Source: an uncultured bacterium
GTDB lineage: Bacteria; Bacteroidota; Bacteroidia; Bacteroidales; Muribaculaceae
Assembly (NCBI GenBank): GCA_905214715.1
Contig: CAJMMT010000027.1
Location: forward strand, 1-19,559
Reading direction: 5' to 3'
Length of the DNA: 19,559 nt
A program made the position numbers and the translations under genes. This document shows positions 1 to 8,065 of this stretch, piece by piece. Below the pieces are notes generated by a model, which was not told where the DNA came from, made no database searches, and saw only the letters and a list, made by a program, of their open reading frames with translations. The first letter of the stretch is position 1; each line of letters starts with the position of its first letter.

Positions 1-53
<53 letters not shown>

Positions 54-59
54 ATTTAT

Positions 60-83
60 GCCTAAACAGCTAAGCCATTTCGC
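60..83 (-). repeat. degenerate copy of the tRNA-Gly 5' end
   Basis: On the minus strand this stretch begins GCGAAATGGCTTAGCTG, clearly similar to the acceptor/D-arm start of the tRNA 30 bp downstream. Both copies are followed on the plus-strand side by the same octamer CGCATTTA (51-58 and 81-88). It looks like an imperfect 30-bp tandem duplication that left a tRNA 5' fragment in the leader of the real tRNA. It has no anticodon arm and is not a functional tRNA. Confidence 0.45.
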
Positions 84-133
84 ATTTACTTTATTTTTGC
101 TAAGAAAACGCTCTCGTTTTCCCTTTTGCTCTG

Positions 134-165
134 CAAAGTTACAACCTTTTTGTATTTTCACCAAA
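134..165 (-). promoter_or_regulatory. Bacteroidetes-type promoter for the tRNA
   Basis: On the minus strand a -33 TTTG (162-165) is followed after 20 nt by TAACTTTG (134-141), an exact match to the TAnnTTTG -7 element of Bacteroidetes primary sigma factor promoters. Transcription would start around position 127 and run into the tRNA-Gly. Spacing and both boxes fit well. Confidence 0.72.
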
Positions 166-275
166 TTTTTTTGGCATTATTTTTTGAAAAAATTTTATCA
201 AATTCCTTAACTGCCTATTTCTCAACTTTTGAACGAGGAATGCAAGATTACATTTTCAGGCATATCCGGGAAAGT

Positions 276-1268
276 TCAACGCCTTTCCCAAATCCAACTG
301 CCCGGATAGCGGTCCAAAAAGCCTTTGGCGTTCATCATGCTCTGAAGCTGACCACGGTCGGAAGACTTTCCTGCCGCAACCCGCCAGATACCGGTACGGC
401 TACCGCACAGCTCAAGGGTGTCGTCACTGCAATTCTCAATAAATTTGCGGGCACCGTTTTCCGTTGCGAATGTTCCTACCACAAGATAATAGATTCCCGT
501 GTCGTCAACCGTGCCATTCGGAACCGCATCTGAAGTTTCCTCTTCCGTTTCCATCGGAATGTCAGCTTTAATAGGAACCTCTTCCGATACAACCGGGGCA
601 ATCGATGACGCCACGCTCTTTTTCTGACCAGCCATACCTCCTGATATGGATTCAACGGGAACTACAGACGCATATCGCGTAGTCAACATGCTTTTGCCAG
701 CCGGCAAAAGCACCGAAAGACATATCACAACCGTAGCCACCATCGCAGCTGCCACACGCACCATGCGTTTAGGCAACCTTATATAATAATAGCGACGGTC
801 GCGTTCAGATGCAGATACCGCCTCTTCCGATGCAACTTCTGCCTCTTCCGGCTCCGGCTGCAACGATATCGGTTTCGTGCCCCACAAAGCTCGCATGCGA
901 TCGCCTGGGTATCGGGGGGTGAACATCATGCGTCCTTCTCCATCGAGGGTCAATGAACCTACATTGCCGACGTGCACCATTCCTCTCTCTCCGAGCATCG
1001 AGGTAATGTTCTCCATGCATGAAGCCACTATTCGGCGCCCTTCTTCAAAACCGCATCCTTTTGCACGCGCCACAGAGTGGGCCAACATGCCGTCATCGGC
1101 TCTGACATCAGAATTGAAGCTAATCTCACGGCATGGAGGCAATATCAGCCCATGCTCCGGGTCTATTATGGAACTTCTGTTTGTCGCTATGAACGCACCG
1201 ACCCCCGGAAGGATTACGCAATCCCTTCGAAGAAGCAGATATTCAATATGTTGCGACAAAAAATCCAT
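276..1268 (-). CDS. HU-CCDC81 and SPOR domain membrane protein
   Basis: 330 aa. Residues 1-125 resemble the paired HU-CCDC81 bacterial domains, an HU/IHF-like fold found in Bacteroidetes (LPGVGAFIA near residue 20, GNVGSL near 101). A hydrophobic helix at about 170-190 follows a basic stretch and is a likely inner-membrane anchor. A proline/acid-rich linker leads to a C-terminal SPOR domain (about 258-330, starting YYLVVGTFATENGA), which in known families binds glycan strands denuded of stem peptides. The predicted arrangement is a cytoplasmic N-terminal module and a periplasmic peptidoglycan-binding tail, which suggests a role at the septum or cell wall. Whether the HU-like part still binds DNA cannot be told from sequence. 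The gene has its own promoter just upstream. The start is taken at ATG 1268 because the HU-like domain begins there. Confidence 0.88.
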   Translation of the reverse strand: MDFLSQHIEYLLLRRDCVILPGVGAFIATNRSSIIDPEHGLILPPCREISFNSDVRADDGMLAHSVARAKGCGFEEGRRIVASCMENITSMLGERGMVHVGNVGSLTLDGEGRMMFTPRYPGDRMRALWGTKPISLQPEPEEAEVASEEAVSASERDRRYYYIRLPKRMVRVAAAMVATVVICLSVLLPAGKSMLTTRYASVVPVESISGGMAGQKKSVASSIAPVVSEEVPIKADIPMETEEETSDAVPNGTVDDTGIYYLVVGTFATENGARKFIENCSDDTLELCGSRTGIWRVAAGKSSDRGQLQSMMNAKGFLDRYPGSWIWERR

Positions 1269-1314
1269 TTAGACTATCTTTTCAAGCCAAGCATTTTGCC
1301 CGGCGAAGCGAGTA

Positions 1315-1347
1315 CAAAGTTAGCACTTTCGAACCCCATTTTCCAAG
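1315..1347 (-). promoter_or_regulatory. promoter of the HU/SPOR gene
   Basis: On the minus strand CTTG (1344-1347) precedes TAACTTTG (1315-1322) with a spacer of 21 nt, matching the Bacteroidetes TTTG / TAnnTTTG pattern. The -7 octamer is identical to those of the tRNA and DUF6088 promoters in this window. The predicted start, near 1308, leaves a leader of about 40 nt. Confidence 0.68.
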
Positions 1348-1411
1348 GGTTGTAGATATCTTTTTTTACCTTTTTTTCTATTCCGCTGTATAGCTTAACA
1401 ATACGTTTCGT

Positions 1412-2290
1412 CTATTTTGTCTCACCTTTCCCTATACCTTCGATCCATCTCAGGATATCTGGCGAGGCCCCGTATTGACGCGCCAGTTTCAGGTCGGCCG
1501 CGGACTCTTCCATCTGGTAAGATTTCTTATGAGCCCATCCCATAGCGGCATAAAGATTACCGTCTGTAGGATTCTCCTTGAGCGCCTCTCTCAGCAATAC
1601 CATAGCATCGGGAATATTATCCTGTTTGAGAAGCAGCATAGACAGGCGGAAACTGATTTCCGCATCCTGCCCCATAGTGTAGGCTTTCCTATAATATTCA
1701 ATGGCCATGGAATCTTCCCCTTTTTCCTCGCATTCCACACCGAGACCGAACCATCCCCAAGGGTTGGAAGAATGATTACGGGCAAGCACATCAAAATCTG
1801 AAAAACGGCAATCATCCCCTTTCCCGGAAGATTGCAGCCTGATAAGACCGCGGGTCTGCAACGCCCATTCATTTATCGAGTCAATTGCCAATATCGCTCC
1901 TAAATCCTGAAGAGCATCATCATTGCGGCCAAGGGCAAGCAACGCGCGCGAGCGATGGGTAAGGATAACGGTGCTTTTGGGCGCGCGTGTAAGGGCCAAC
2001 GAGAAACTCTGCAACGCTTCGTCTGTCTTATCCTGTTCCATCTGCGCCACACCGAGATTTGAGAACAGCAAGGTATTGCCGGGATTACCGGGCTCCTCCC
2101 TGAGCGCTCTTTTCAGCATTTTTTCGGCAAGAGACCATTGTTCGAGCGCAAGATACCGGTCGGCGGAATCGACAAGCTGATAATACCTTTCCGAGCCGAT
2201 TCCGGAACCCGTATCCTCAATGCGTCCATAAGACATGACCATTCCGACTCCTACGACAAAAAAGAGTATAGCTATAATAATCCTATTCAT
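1412..2290 (-). CDS. TPR-repeat protein, membrane-anchored or exported
   Basis: 292 aa. Residues 3-20 form a hydrophobic signal or anchor (IIIAILFFVVGVGMVM). The rest is mostly tetratricopeptide repeats: helical pairs with TPR-type spacing of small residues run from about residue 32 to 285 (for example NLGVAQMEQDKTDEALQSF and AMGWAHKKSYQMEESAADL). TPR proteins are protein-interaction scaffolds and no enzymatic motif is visible. It is the last gene of the thiol-redox cluster, 68 bp after dsbD with a strong hairpin in between, so its expression may differ from that of the upstream genes. Its partner cannot be inferred from sequence. No U-rich terminator is obvious after the stop. Confidence 0.85.
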   Translation of the reverse strand: MNRIIIAILFFVVGVGMVMSYGRIEDTGSGIGSERYYQLVDSADRYLALEQWSLAEKMLKRALREEPGNPGNTLLFSNLGVAQMEQDKTDEALQSFSLALTRAPKSTVILTHRSRALLALGRNDDALQDLGAILAIDSINEWALQTRGLIRLQSSGKGDDCRFSDFDVLARNHSSNPWGWFGLGVECEEKGEDSMAIEYYRKAYTMGQDAEISFRLSMLLLKQDNIPDAMVLLREALKENPTDGNLYAAMGWAHKKSYQMEESAADLKLARQYGASPDILRWIEGIGKGETK

Positions 2291-2302
2291 ACCGTTCAGA
2301 AC

Positions 2303-2337
2303 ATCACACCCCGACTGACTGCCAGCCGGGGTGTGAT
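2303..2337 (-). promoter_or_regulatory. 15-bp stem-loop between dsbD and the TPR gene
   Basis: The arms ATCACACCCCG (2303-2313) and CGGGGTGTGAT (2327-2337) pair perfectly. A G-U pair and a CTG/CAG extension take the stem to 15 bp around a 5-nt loop. On the transcript the hairpin begins 21 nt after the dsbD stop and ends 12 nt before the TPR start codon. There is no U-tract downstream on the minus strand; a U-run lies upstream of the stem instead. It is therefore more likely an mRNA-processing, stability or translation-control element than a classical terminator, although a partial terminator cannot be excluded. Confidence 0.6.
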
Positions 2338-2358
2338 ACTATAAAAAAGTTTGTTTTA

Positions 2359-4389
2359 TTATTTCTTATATCGTTCGAGTCCCTGCTGCAGGAATGCCTT
2401 GTAACCGGGCACATCCTCCTTATATACGAACGCGGGAGCCAGAGGATGACCTGCGCCGTCCACAATCACATGGAACGGCTGGGCATTGGCACCGAACTTG
2501 GAACGCTGCAGATAACTCCACTTGTCGCCGTAAGTACGCAAAGTGCGCTCAGTGCCATCTTTCTCAGTAACCTTGATAGGTTCAGGCAAAGCTTTTTTCT
2601 CATCGACCATCAGCGTTACCAATATGTAATCTTCGTCGATGGTCTTCTTCACGTCGGGATCGGTCCACACGGCGGCCTCCATCTTGCGGCAGTTCACACA
2701 TCCGTAACCGGAGAAGTCAAGCAATACGGGTTTCCCGAGTTCCTGCGACAGACGCATGCCTTCTTCGAAATCGTCGACCTGAGCGGCCACGTCTCCTTCA
2801 TAGAGCGAGAAGTCCTGGGTAGAAAGCGGCGGCGAGAAAGCACTGATAGCTTTCAGAGGAGCTCCCCACAGACCGGGCAGCATGTATACAGCGAATGCGA
2901 ATGAAACGCAGGCAAGCATAAAGCGGGTAACACCTGTTTTCTCGACCTTGTCGTCGTGAGGGAAAGTAATCTTGCCAAGCAGATATACACCAAGAAGAGC
3001 GAAGATAACTATCCAGAGGCTTACGAAAACTTCACGGTCAAGAATACGCCATCCGTATGCGAGGTCTGCCACCGAAAGGAACTTGAGGGCGAGGGCCAAC
3101 TCAAGGAAACCGAGTACGACTTTAACGGTGTTCATCCACCCACCGCTCTTCGGCATTGATTTGAGCATGGTGGGGAACATCGCGAACAGTGTGAAGGGAA
3201 GCGCGAGCGCCAGAGCGAAACCGAACATTCCCACGGCAGGCGAAACGAAGTTGCTTGTAGCGGCTGCCTCTACAAGCAGAGTGCCGATAATCGGACCCGT
3301 GCATGAGAAGGAAACCAGCACCAATGTGAAGGCCATGAAGAAGATAGAGAGCATACCGGTAGTGGCGTCTACCTTAGAGTCCATCTTGTTAGTCCACGAT
3401 GAAGGAAGAGTAAGCTCGAATCCTCCCATGAACGAAATGGCGAACACAACCAGCAACAGGAAGAATATTATGTTGAACAATGCCGAAGTGGCCAGCTCAT
3501 TCAGCGCGGACGCTCCGAAGATAGCCGTTACCGCCAGGCCGAGCAAAACGTATATCACAACGATAGAACCACCGTATGTAGCGGCGGCGGCCACCGATTT
3601 ACGCTTGCTCTTGTTCTGTTTCAGGAAGAAACTTACGGTCATAGGGATCATAGGCCATACGCAAGGTGTCACAAGCGCGATAAGACCGCCTATGAATCCG
3701 GCTATGAAGATATACAGAAGGCTCCTGCCTTGTTGCTCCGGATTATCTTCGAACACGTCGAGTTCCGCCTCTACGTTATCCCACCATCTCGGGTCGGAAA
3801 CACCTTTGCTAATGGCACCGGGCACGAGAGCCGAATCGGAAGCCTGCAGGGAGTCGGTCTGCTGTGCAAGGGCCATGGCCGGATCTTCAGCCACAGTTTC
3901 ATCGGCTTTGGCTTCGGGCTGTTCCTTGAGTCCGGCCGGAGCCTTACCGGTAAGTTTCTTGCTGCCGAAGACCTGCACGCAACCGGAATCATTGCATGCC
4001 TGGCCCTTGATTTCCACATTAACCGTATAAGTAGCGGCAGTGGGTTTTAGTTTTTGGGTGAAGGTAACGGTGCCTGAGTAGAAATGCTGGTCAACCTCGA
4101 ATACATCGTCGAATTCTTTAGTATAGCTTTTATTGGCCGTTGTTTTGCCGTTGAGCGTACAACCCGACAGATCAAAAAAGAATTGTGCGGGATTACTGCC
4201 TCCGGCGGGGTTGTCTATCGCATAGAAATGATAGCCCGGCGCTATCGTGGCGGTAGCCTGCACTGCAGGATGATCGGTCTGGTCGTCGACAAGTCTGATA
4301 TCCCATTTCACGGCATCGGTGGCATAAGCCCCGGATGCCATGCATCCTGCCAGCGCTATCAGCGAGAGGGTCTGTGAAATTCGGTTCAT
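2359..4389 (-). CDS. dsbD: DsbD-type thiol:disulfide interchange protein
   Basis: 676 aa, with a signal peptide (cleavage near AYA-TD, residue 24). The N-terminal periplasmic alpha-like domain (about 27-145) holds a cysteine pair, C132 and C137 (ACNDSGC). The central membrane domain (about 222-510, around eight helices) carries the two conserved cysteines C243 (in TPCVWPMIP) and C363 (in FSCTGP). The C-terminal thioredoxin-like domain (about 535-676) has the active site CVNC (564-567). All six cysteines of the known electron path are present: cytosolic thioredoxin to membrane domain to C-terminal domain to N-terminal domain. The role is to export reductant to periplasmic thiol proteins. The start lies 16 bp after the Omp28-like gene, so the two are surely cotranscribed. 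The likely clients are the TlpA-like and Omp28-like proteins encoded next to it. Confidence 0.95.
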   Translation of the reverse strand: MNRISQTLSLIALAGCMASGAYATDAVKWDIRLVDDQTDHPAVQATATIAPGYHFYAIDNPAGGSNPAQFFFDLSGCTLNGKTTANKSYTKEFDDVFEVDQHFYSGTVTFTQKLKPTAATYTVNVEIKGQACNDSGCVQVFGSKKLTGKAPAGLKEQPEAKADETVAEDPAMALAQQTDSLQASDSALVPGAISKGVSDPRWWDNVEAELDVFEDNPEQQGRSLLYIFIAGFIGGLIALVTPCVWPMIPMTVSFFLKQNKSKRKSVAAAATYGGSIVVIYVLLGLAVTAIFGASALNELATSALFNIIFFLLLVVFAISFMGGFELTLPSSWTNKMDSKVDATTGMLSIFFMAFTLVLVSFSCTGPIIGTLLVEAAATSNFVSPAVGMFGFALALALPFTLFAMFPTMLKSMPKSGGWMNTVKVVLGFLELALALKFLSVADLAYGWRILDREVFVSLWIVIFALLGVYLLGKITFPHDDKVEKTGVTRFMLACVSFAFAVYMLPGLWGAPLKAISAFSPPLSTQDFSLYEGDVAAQVDDFEEGMRLSQELGKPVLLDFSGYGCVNCRKMEAAVWTDPDVKKTIDEDYILVTLMVDEKKALPEPIKVTEKDGTERTLRTYGDKWSYLQRSKFGANAQPFHVIVDGAGHPLAPAFVYKEDVPGYKAFLQQGLERYKK

Positions 4390-4405
4390 ATAGATTTAAG
4401 TTAGA

Positions 4406-5248
4406 TTAATCCTGTTCCTCAAGATCTGTTATAGCCGATTGTAAAACATATTTTGAATCGGGGTCTACAAGGAAAGCCACTATCTGGCAGTTCTCAAGTT
4501 TCCATGTTTCATCGGCATTCCGGAGCGAGGTGGCATACTCCTTCTCGTCGTCAAGATTGAAAGAGGTGCCTAACGATTCTCCCCATGCTCCATTGAAGGA
4601 AGTGCGCAACACGTGATTGTGCACATAGTTTTTCAGACGACCGGAAGTGGACATCTGTGGCCCGACTATGCCGTTTTCCATAATCCAGACTGCGATGTTT
4701 AGGGGACGCTGGTATTCGCCACGTACAAAATCGGCTTTGCAATGCACATTGATATTGCGTTCCGCATCGTAGGTAGCCTCGACCGAGAGTACGACAGGAG
4801 TTTCGGCTTCAAGGAACGGTTGGCTGGCCTGGATCCACTGCAGAAAATAGGGGGAGTCATCGGTTTTGACACCATCGAATACCGCACAGGGGAAAGAGTC
4901 AGGAGTATAATTTCGGTAAATCTCCGTAGCGGTCTTGCTTCTCAGACCAAGGTCTTCCCGTCCTACGATATTGGTAAACTGCACTCCCTCGGGGTGAAGG
5001 CAGACAGCTATGACATCTCCGGGATAAGCCTCCTGCAGAGAGTGTATCTGAGCGGCACCGGAGGGACAGTTGCTGCAGTTCTGACCGGTGAACTCCATTA
5101 TGAGGAGTGTCTTGCTGGCCGGAGGCAGCGGATAGTCTATAAGGCGATCCGACTCCTTGACATCATCGCACGATGATACGAGCAAAGCTAAGGCTGCGAG
5201 CGCCATCGAGCCTGCCATTCGGAGTCGGTTTGTCATTATATTTTTCAT
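4406..5248 (-). CDS. Omp28-like lipoprotein with thioredoxin CxxC motif
   Basis: 280 aa. A signal peptide ends in a lipobox-like VSSC with Cys27 as the predicted lipidation site, followed by acidic DD, which might act as a surface-export signal as in other Bacteroidetes. Mature residues 45-110 have a thioredoxin-like start, MEFTGQNCSNCP, with the CxxC at C58/C61, as in the Omp28-related outer-membrane protein family of Bacteroidetes. The C-terminal half is beta-rich and shows no other motif. It sits 18 bp after the DUF6029 gene and 16 bp before dsbD. The intact CxxC next to a reductant exporter suggests a redox-active lipoprotein rather than a purely structural one; this is inference. Alternative starts at Met5 or Met12 would also leave a working signal peptide. 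Confidence 0.88.
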   Translation of the reverse strand: MKNIMTNRLRMAGSMALAALALLVSSCDDVKESDRLIDYPLPPASKTLLIMEFTGQNCSNCPSGAAQIHSLQEAYPGDVIAVCLHPEGVQFTNIVGREDLGLRSKTATEIYRNYTPDSFPCAVFDGVKTDDSPYFLQWIQASQPFLEAETPVVLSVEATYDAERNINVHCKADFVRGEYQRPLNIAVWIMENGIVGPQMSTSGRLKNYVHNHVLRTSFNGAWGESLGTSFNLDDEKEYATSLRNADETWKLENCQIVAFLVDPDSKYVLQSAITDLEEQD

Positions 5249-5266
5249 TTCTCTTTAATACTTAGA

Positions 5267-7084
5267 TTAGAAAGTGTAGTTATAGGTAACGGAAAATCCC
5301 TTGGTTTCAGGCACCCAACGGCATACGCCACCCGAGCAGTTGTATCCGGCGCGTGTGCGGCCATATCCGAGAGTAAAACGGTTCGCACGATAATTATAGG
5401 TTACCATCACATTATAATAGTTGTCGGCCTTGGCGGTGTTCCAGGTGTCGGTAACGGTAAACATCCAGTGGGGTGCCAGCGACAGCTCCACCAGACCGGC
5501 TACCCAGTCGCCGTTGTCCTGTTTTGTGTGCAGGTACTGGGCTTCGTAGCGCAACTGGGTCTTCTTGCCCAGTTTGTTCTGACCTTCGAATATGAAAGTA
5601 TTGGCTGTAACCATGCCTCCGTGTCCTTCCACCACCTGCTGATTGTAACGCTGGAACAGATAGAAGAATGTGAACTGGAACTTACGGCTGAGTTTCTTGT
5701 TAAGTTCGAAGTTGACATCGGCATAGTTAACACCGCCCATCTTCCAGAAAGGAGCGCCATAGCCGTCGGTTCCCATCATCGGAGCAACAGGCTGACCGTC
5801 CACAACAGGTATTCCACGGTCGAGAGCCGCGATATAGCTGCCGGAAAGTCTCACGGAAGTGCCATACTTACCACCTAACGGGGTCTTCTTTTTAAACAGA
5901 TAGCGCACCTCGCCCTGAAAAGCCCATTCACCGTCAGGCTGAGTGGCATACGGGTACATGGCGGCCAGAGCGTAGGTCTGGGTCATTGTGAAGGCGGGCA
6001 GGTGGTTAATGAAAGATGAGATGCCGGTTACCGAACGTTTGGAGCGGAAACTCATGTTGTCGCTGCGCTTGGCCTGAACAAAGGCGCTGAAGCCTTTGGA
6101 AGCGTAACTTGCCGACAGAAGCACGGCGGTACCGCGTCGATATGTATAATTATTGTCGGCTATGGGGTCGTTGTTCTTTGTTGCGAACTCAGCCAGGATA
6201 TTGAAGTCATGCAGACGCAGCTTCACGCGACCGTCAAAAGCGGCTATTACATTGGGGAAATTCAACCGATAAGGAAGTGTGCCCACGCGTAAGTCTTCAT
6301 CGGGTTCATGCTTGCCCACATACGAGAAACCAAGTGTAACACCGTAAGGGTCGGCAAACGCTTTGCTGAACGACTCGTTGAGCGACCATTCGGCATCGGC
6401 GCCCCAGAGCCACGCCGGATTATGCTCCCAGTAATGGCGCTGTTTACCGCCCAGCAGGGTGAAGTTCACTCCGGGAGCGGCTTTTACTTTCAGCCGACCG
6501 CCTCGTATAGCGTTGTCGACTCCAAGACTACGCTCCTGATAAGTGCGCAGAATAAGGCCGGATCCGAACTGCTCGTAGAAATCGCCGGCGGTAAGCTGCA
6601 CGCCCTTATACTGCCCCGTGGCCCAGAAATAGGGAACGCCCCACCCCTTGAAATCATCTTCATATCCGGGGAGAGGCCATTTAGCCCACTCGAAACGCCC
6701 TCCCAAAGAGAGATATGGGGCGTTGAGAGTAAGATCGAAGTAGGTGTTGTTCAAAACATCCTTCTCGTATTTAGTTGCTTTGTCGCGGTCAGTACGGTTA
6801 CCTTTAAGGTCATATGGAATCAGGAATTCAGTCTGCAATGAGCCTTTTACACGTATCTGTTCGCCCCATTTGCGCAATGCCGATTTCTCCCCCGGCACAG
6901 AAGGTTCATATACATAGGTGTCCGAGTGGCGTCTTACGAGAGGTTCGGAAGTGTACACGGCATCCGATTCGGTTTCGGCCGCCGTTTCTATCTCGGCCGC
7001 TGTCTCCACACCTAACGCGCTGAAAGGTGTAAAAACGCCAAAGGCCATGGCTGCGAAGCCAAGTCTGGTAATTTTCAGTTTCAT
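5267..7084 (-). CDS. DUF6029 family outer-membrane beta-barrel protein
   Basis: 605 aa when started at ATG 7084. An in-frame upstream ATG at 7132 would add 16 residues before the signal peptide and is less likely. The signal peptide is MKLKITRLGFAAMAFGVFTP with cleavage near ALG. An acidic Ala/Glu/Thr-rich linker follows, then a long series of alternating amphipathic strands ending in aromatic TYNYTF, the usual terminal signature of an outer-membrane barrel. Segments such as LTAGDFYEQFGSGLILRTY and the C-terminal strands resemble the DUF6029 family of Bacteroidetes. No function is established for that family. Its position between a TlpA-like thioredoxin and a CxxC lipoprotein suggests that the three work together at the outer membrane. 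Confidence 0.85.
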   Translation of the reverse strand: MKLKITRLGFAAMAFGVFTPFSALGVETAAEIETAAETESDAVYTSEPLVRRHSDTYVYEPSVPGEKSALRKWGEQIRVKGSLQTEFLIPYDLKGNRTDRDKATKYEKDVLNNTYFDLTLNAPYLSLGGRFEWAKWPLPGYEDDFKGWGVPYFWATGQYKGVQLTAGDFYEQFGSGLILRTYQERSLGVDNAIRGGRLKVKAAPGVNFTLLGGKQRHYWEHNPAWLWGADAEWSLNESFSKAFADPYGVTLGFSYVGKHEPDEDLRVGTLPYRLNFPNVIAAFDGRVKLRLHDFNILAEFATKNNDPIADNNYTYRRGTAVLLSASYASKGFSAFVQAKRSDNMSFRSKRSVTGISSFINHLPAFTMTQTYALAAMYPYATQPDGEWAFQGEVRYLFKKKTPLGGKYGTSVRLSGSYIAALDRGIPVVDGQPVAPMMGTDGYGAPFWKMGGVNYADVNFELNKKLSRKFQFTFFYLFQRYNQQVVEGHGGMVTANTFIFEGQNKLGKKTQLRYEAQYLHTKQDNGDWVAGLVELSLAPHWMFTVTDTWNTAKADNYYNVMVTYNYRANRFTLGYGRTRAGYNCSGGVCRWVPETKGFSVTYNYTF

Positions 7085-7186
7085 GAGAAAGGTTGGTATG
7101 TTTATAGCCTCAAGGCCGGAAGCACATGGCAATTCCGACCCTGCAGGCCATCGTCCAGTGGAACGGGAACCGGGACAGCTCCCTGC

Positions 7187-7672
7187 TTATTTCACTACTT
7201 TCTTTACGGCCTCGAGTATATCTTCCTCACCACCGTCTACATAACCCTGATGAGACCAGACCACATTACCGTCGCCATCTATCACGAATACGTGGGGAAT
7301 GTCGTTCACACCCATCTGACGCTTGAACTCACTGTTGGGGTCAAGGAGCACTTCATATTCCCATCCCTTGCTCTCCACGAAAGGTTTCACTTTCTGTTCG
7401 TTCTGAGCCTCGTCGATACTTACAGCCACAAGCTTCATGCCGGTTTCTTCCTGCCATTCTTCATAGACCTCATTTATAGCCTTCAACTCGCGGTTGCACG
7501 GTTTGCACCAGAGAGCGAAGAAAGATATGACGAAAGGTTTGCCGTCATTACTCAATTCGGCTGTGTCTACAGTCTTGCCTTCGAGATTCTTAAGATTCAC
7601 ACTCGGAAGAGCGGCAGTAGCCGAGAGGGCTGTGGCCAAGACTGCGCAGGAAAGAATGATTTTCTTGAACAT
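7187..7672 (-). CDS. TlpA/ResA-like periplasmic thioredoxin
   Basis: 161 aa. The signal peptide MFKKIILSCAVLATALSATA is followed by a compact thioredoxin fold. The active site WCKPC (C56, C59) and the cis-proline loop (VNDIPHVFVI) are both present, as in the TlpA/AhpC-TSA redoxin family. Proteins of this type reduce disulfides in the periplasm using electrons from DsbD or CcdA. It is the first gene of the minus-strand cluster that also encodes DsbD, so DsbD is its probable reductase. The gap to the DUF6029 start is about 100 bp. It is shorter than ResA-type proteins and close to the minimal domain. Confidence 0.93.
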   Translation of the reverse strand: MFKKIILSCAVLATALSATAALPSVNLKNLEGKTVDTAELSNDGKPFVISFFALWCKPCNRELKAINEVYEEWQEETGMKLVAVSIDEAQNEQKVKPFVESKGWEYEVLLDPNSEFKRQMGVNDIPHVFVIDGDGNVVWSHQGYVDGGEEDILEAVKKVVK

Positions 7673-7803
7673 AGTATTAAGTTATTCCGGTGTCCGGCAT
7701 GACGTTTCCGACAGACCGGCGCAACCTCTGTTAAGTTATTAGCATTTACCCTACTTCACCCCATTCGGAAATGCCTGAATATGCAAGCAGTCGAAATTCT
7801 GCC

Positions 7804-7835
7804 TAAAATTAATTATAATATGCATATTCACCAAA
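7804..7835 (-). promoter_or_regulatory. candidate promoter of the thiol-redox cluster
   Basis: On the minus strand TTTG (7832-7835) precedes TAATTTTA (7804-7811) with a 20-nt spacer. The -7 box differs from TAnnTTTG only at the last base. A start near 7797 would leave a leader of about 125 nt before the TlpA-like gene. No better candidate was seen in the interval. Confidence 0.45.
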
Positions 7836-7953
7836 TATGACACGCCACTCTAAAGATAGTTTAACAACATCTATTTATCATTGTACACTTTTTACATGAG
7901 CGGCATAGTCATACTCAACTCTTTTCAAAGTTTTTCGCAATCGTTTTTCAAAA

Positions 7954-7961
7954 TAAATTTG
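7954..7961 (+). promoter_or_regulatory. candidate -7 element for the T9SS-sorted protein gene
   Basis: TAAATTTG matches TAnnTTTG exactly. Only a weak T-rich -33 region is present about 18-20 nt upstream (7931-7936). Transcription from here would give a leader of about 100 nt before ATG 8066. Confidence 0.4.
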
Positions 7962-8065
7962 GAAATTAAAAACTTTTGAATTTTCTTTGCATACGAAGTC
8001 CATGGGCTTTATCATTTACCTTGCATGACATCATGAAACATAAAATCATTTTTAAATCATATTAC

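Larger units (their letters stand above)
7673..8065. other. divergent intergenic region between the tlpA-like and T9SS genes
   Basis: These 393 bp have no coding frame and the half nearer 8065 is AT-rich. They hold the candidate promoters of both divergent transcripts. They also hold a direct repeat of TTAAGTTATT (7677-7686 and 7731-7740) flanking a GC-rich stretch with CCGGTGTCCGG. Nothing else was recognised. Confidence 0.6.

Noticed and set aside
268..289. GGGAAAG/CTTTCCC hairpin as terminator of the HU/SPOR gene
   Set aside because: Only 7 pairs, overlaps the last codons and stop, and no U-run follows directly.
126..533. Plus-strand open frame across the HU/SPOR gene end
   Set aside because: Its second half is antisense to the SPOR domain and its first half is A/T-rich spacer containing the tRNA promoter.
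2303..2337. Classical rho-independent terminator after dsbD
   Set aside because: No U-tract follows the stem on the transcribed strand; kept only as a stem-loop of other function.
2972..4030. Long open frame antisense to dsbD (352 codons)
   Set aside because: It lies wholly opposite a convincing DsbD gene, has no recognisable domain and a Ser/Arg/Thr-rich composition typical of the complement of a real coding frame.
7976..8065. Extended start (TTG) for the T9SS-sorted protein
   Set aside because: The extra 30 residues precede a perfect signal peptide that begins at ATG 8066.
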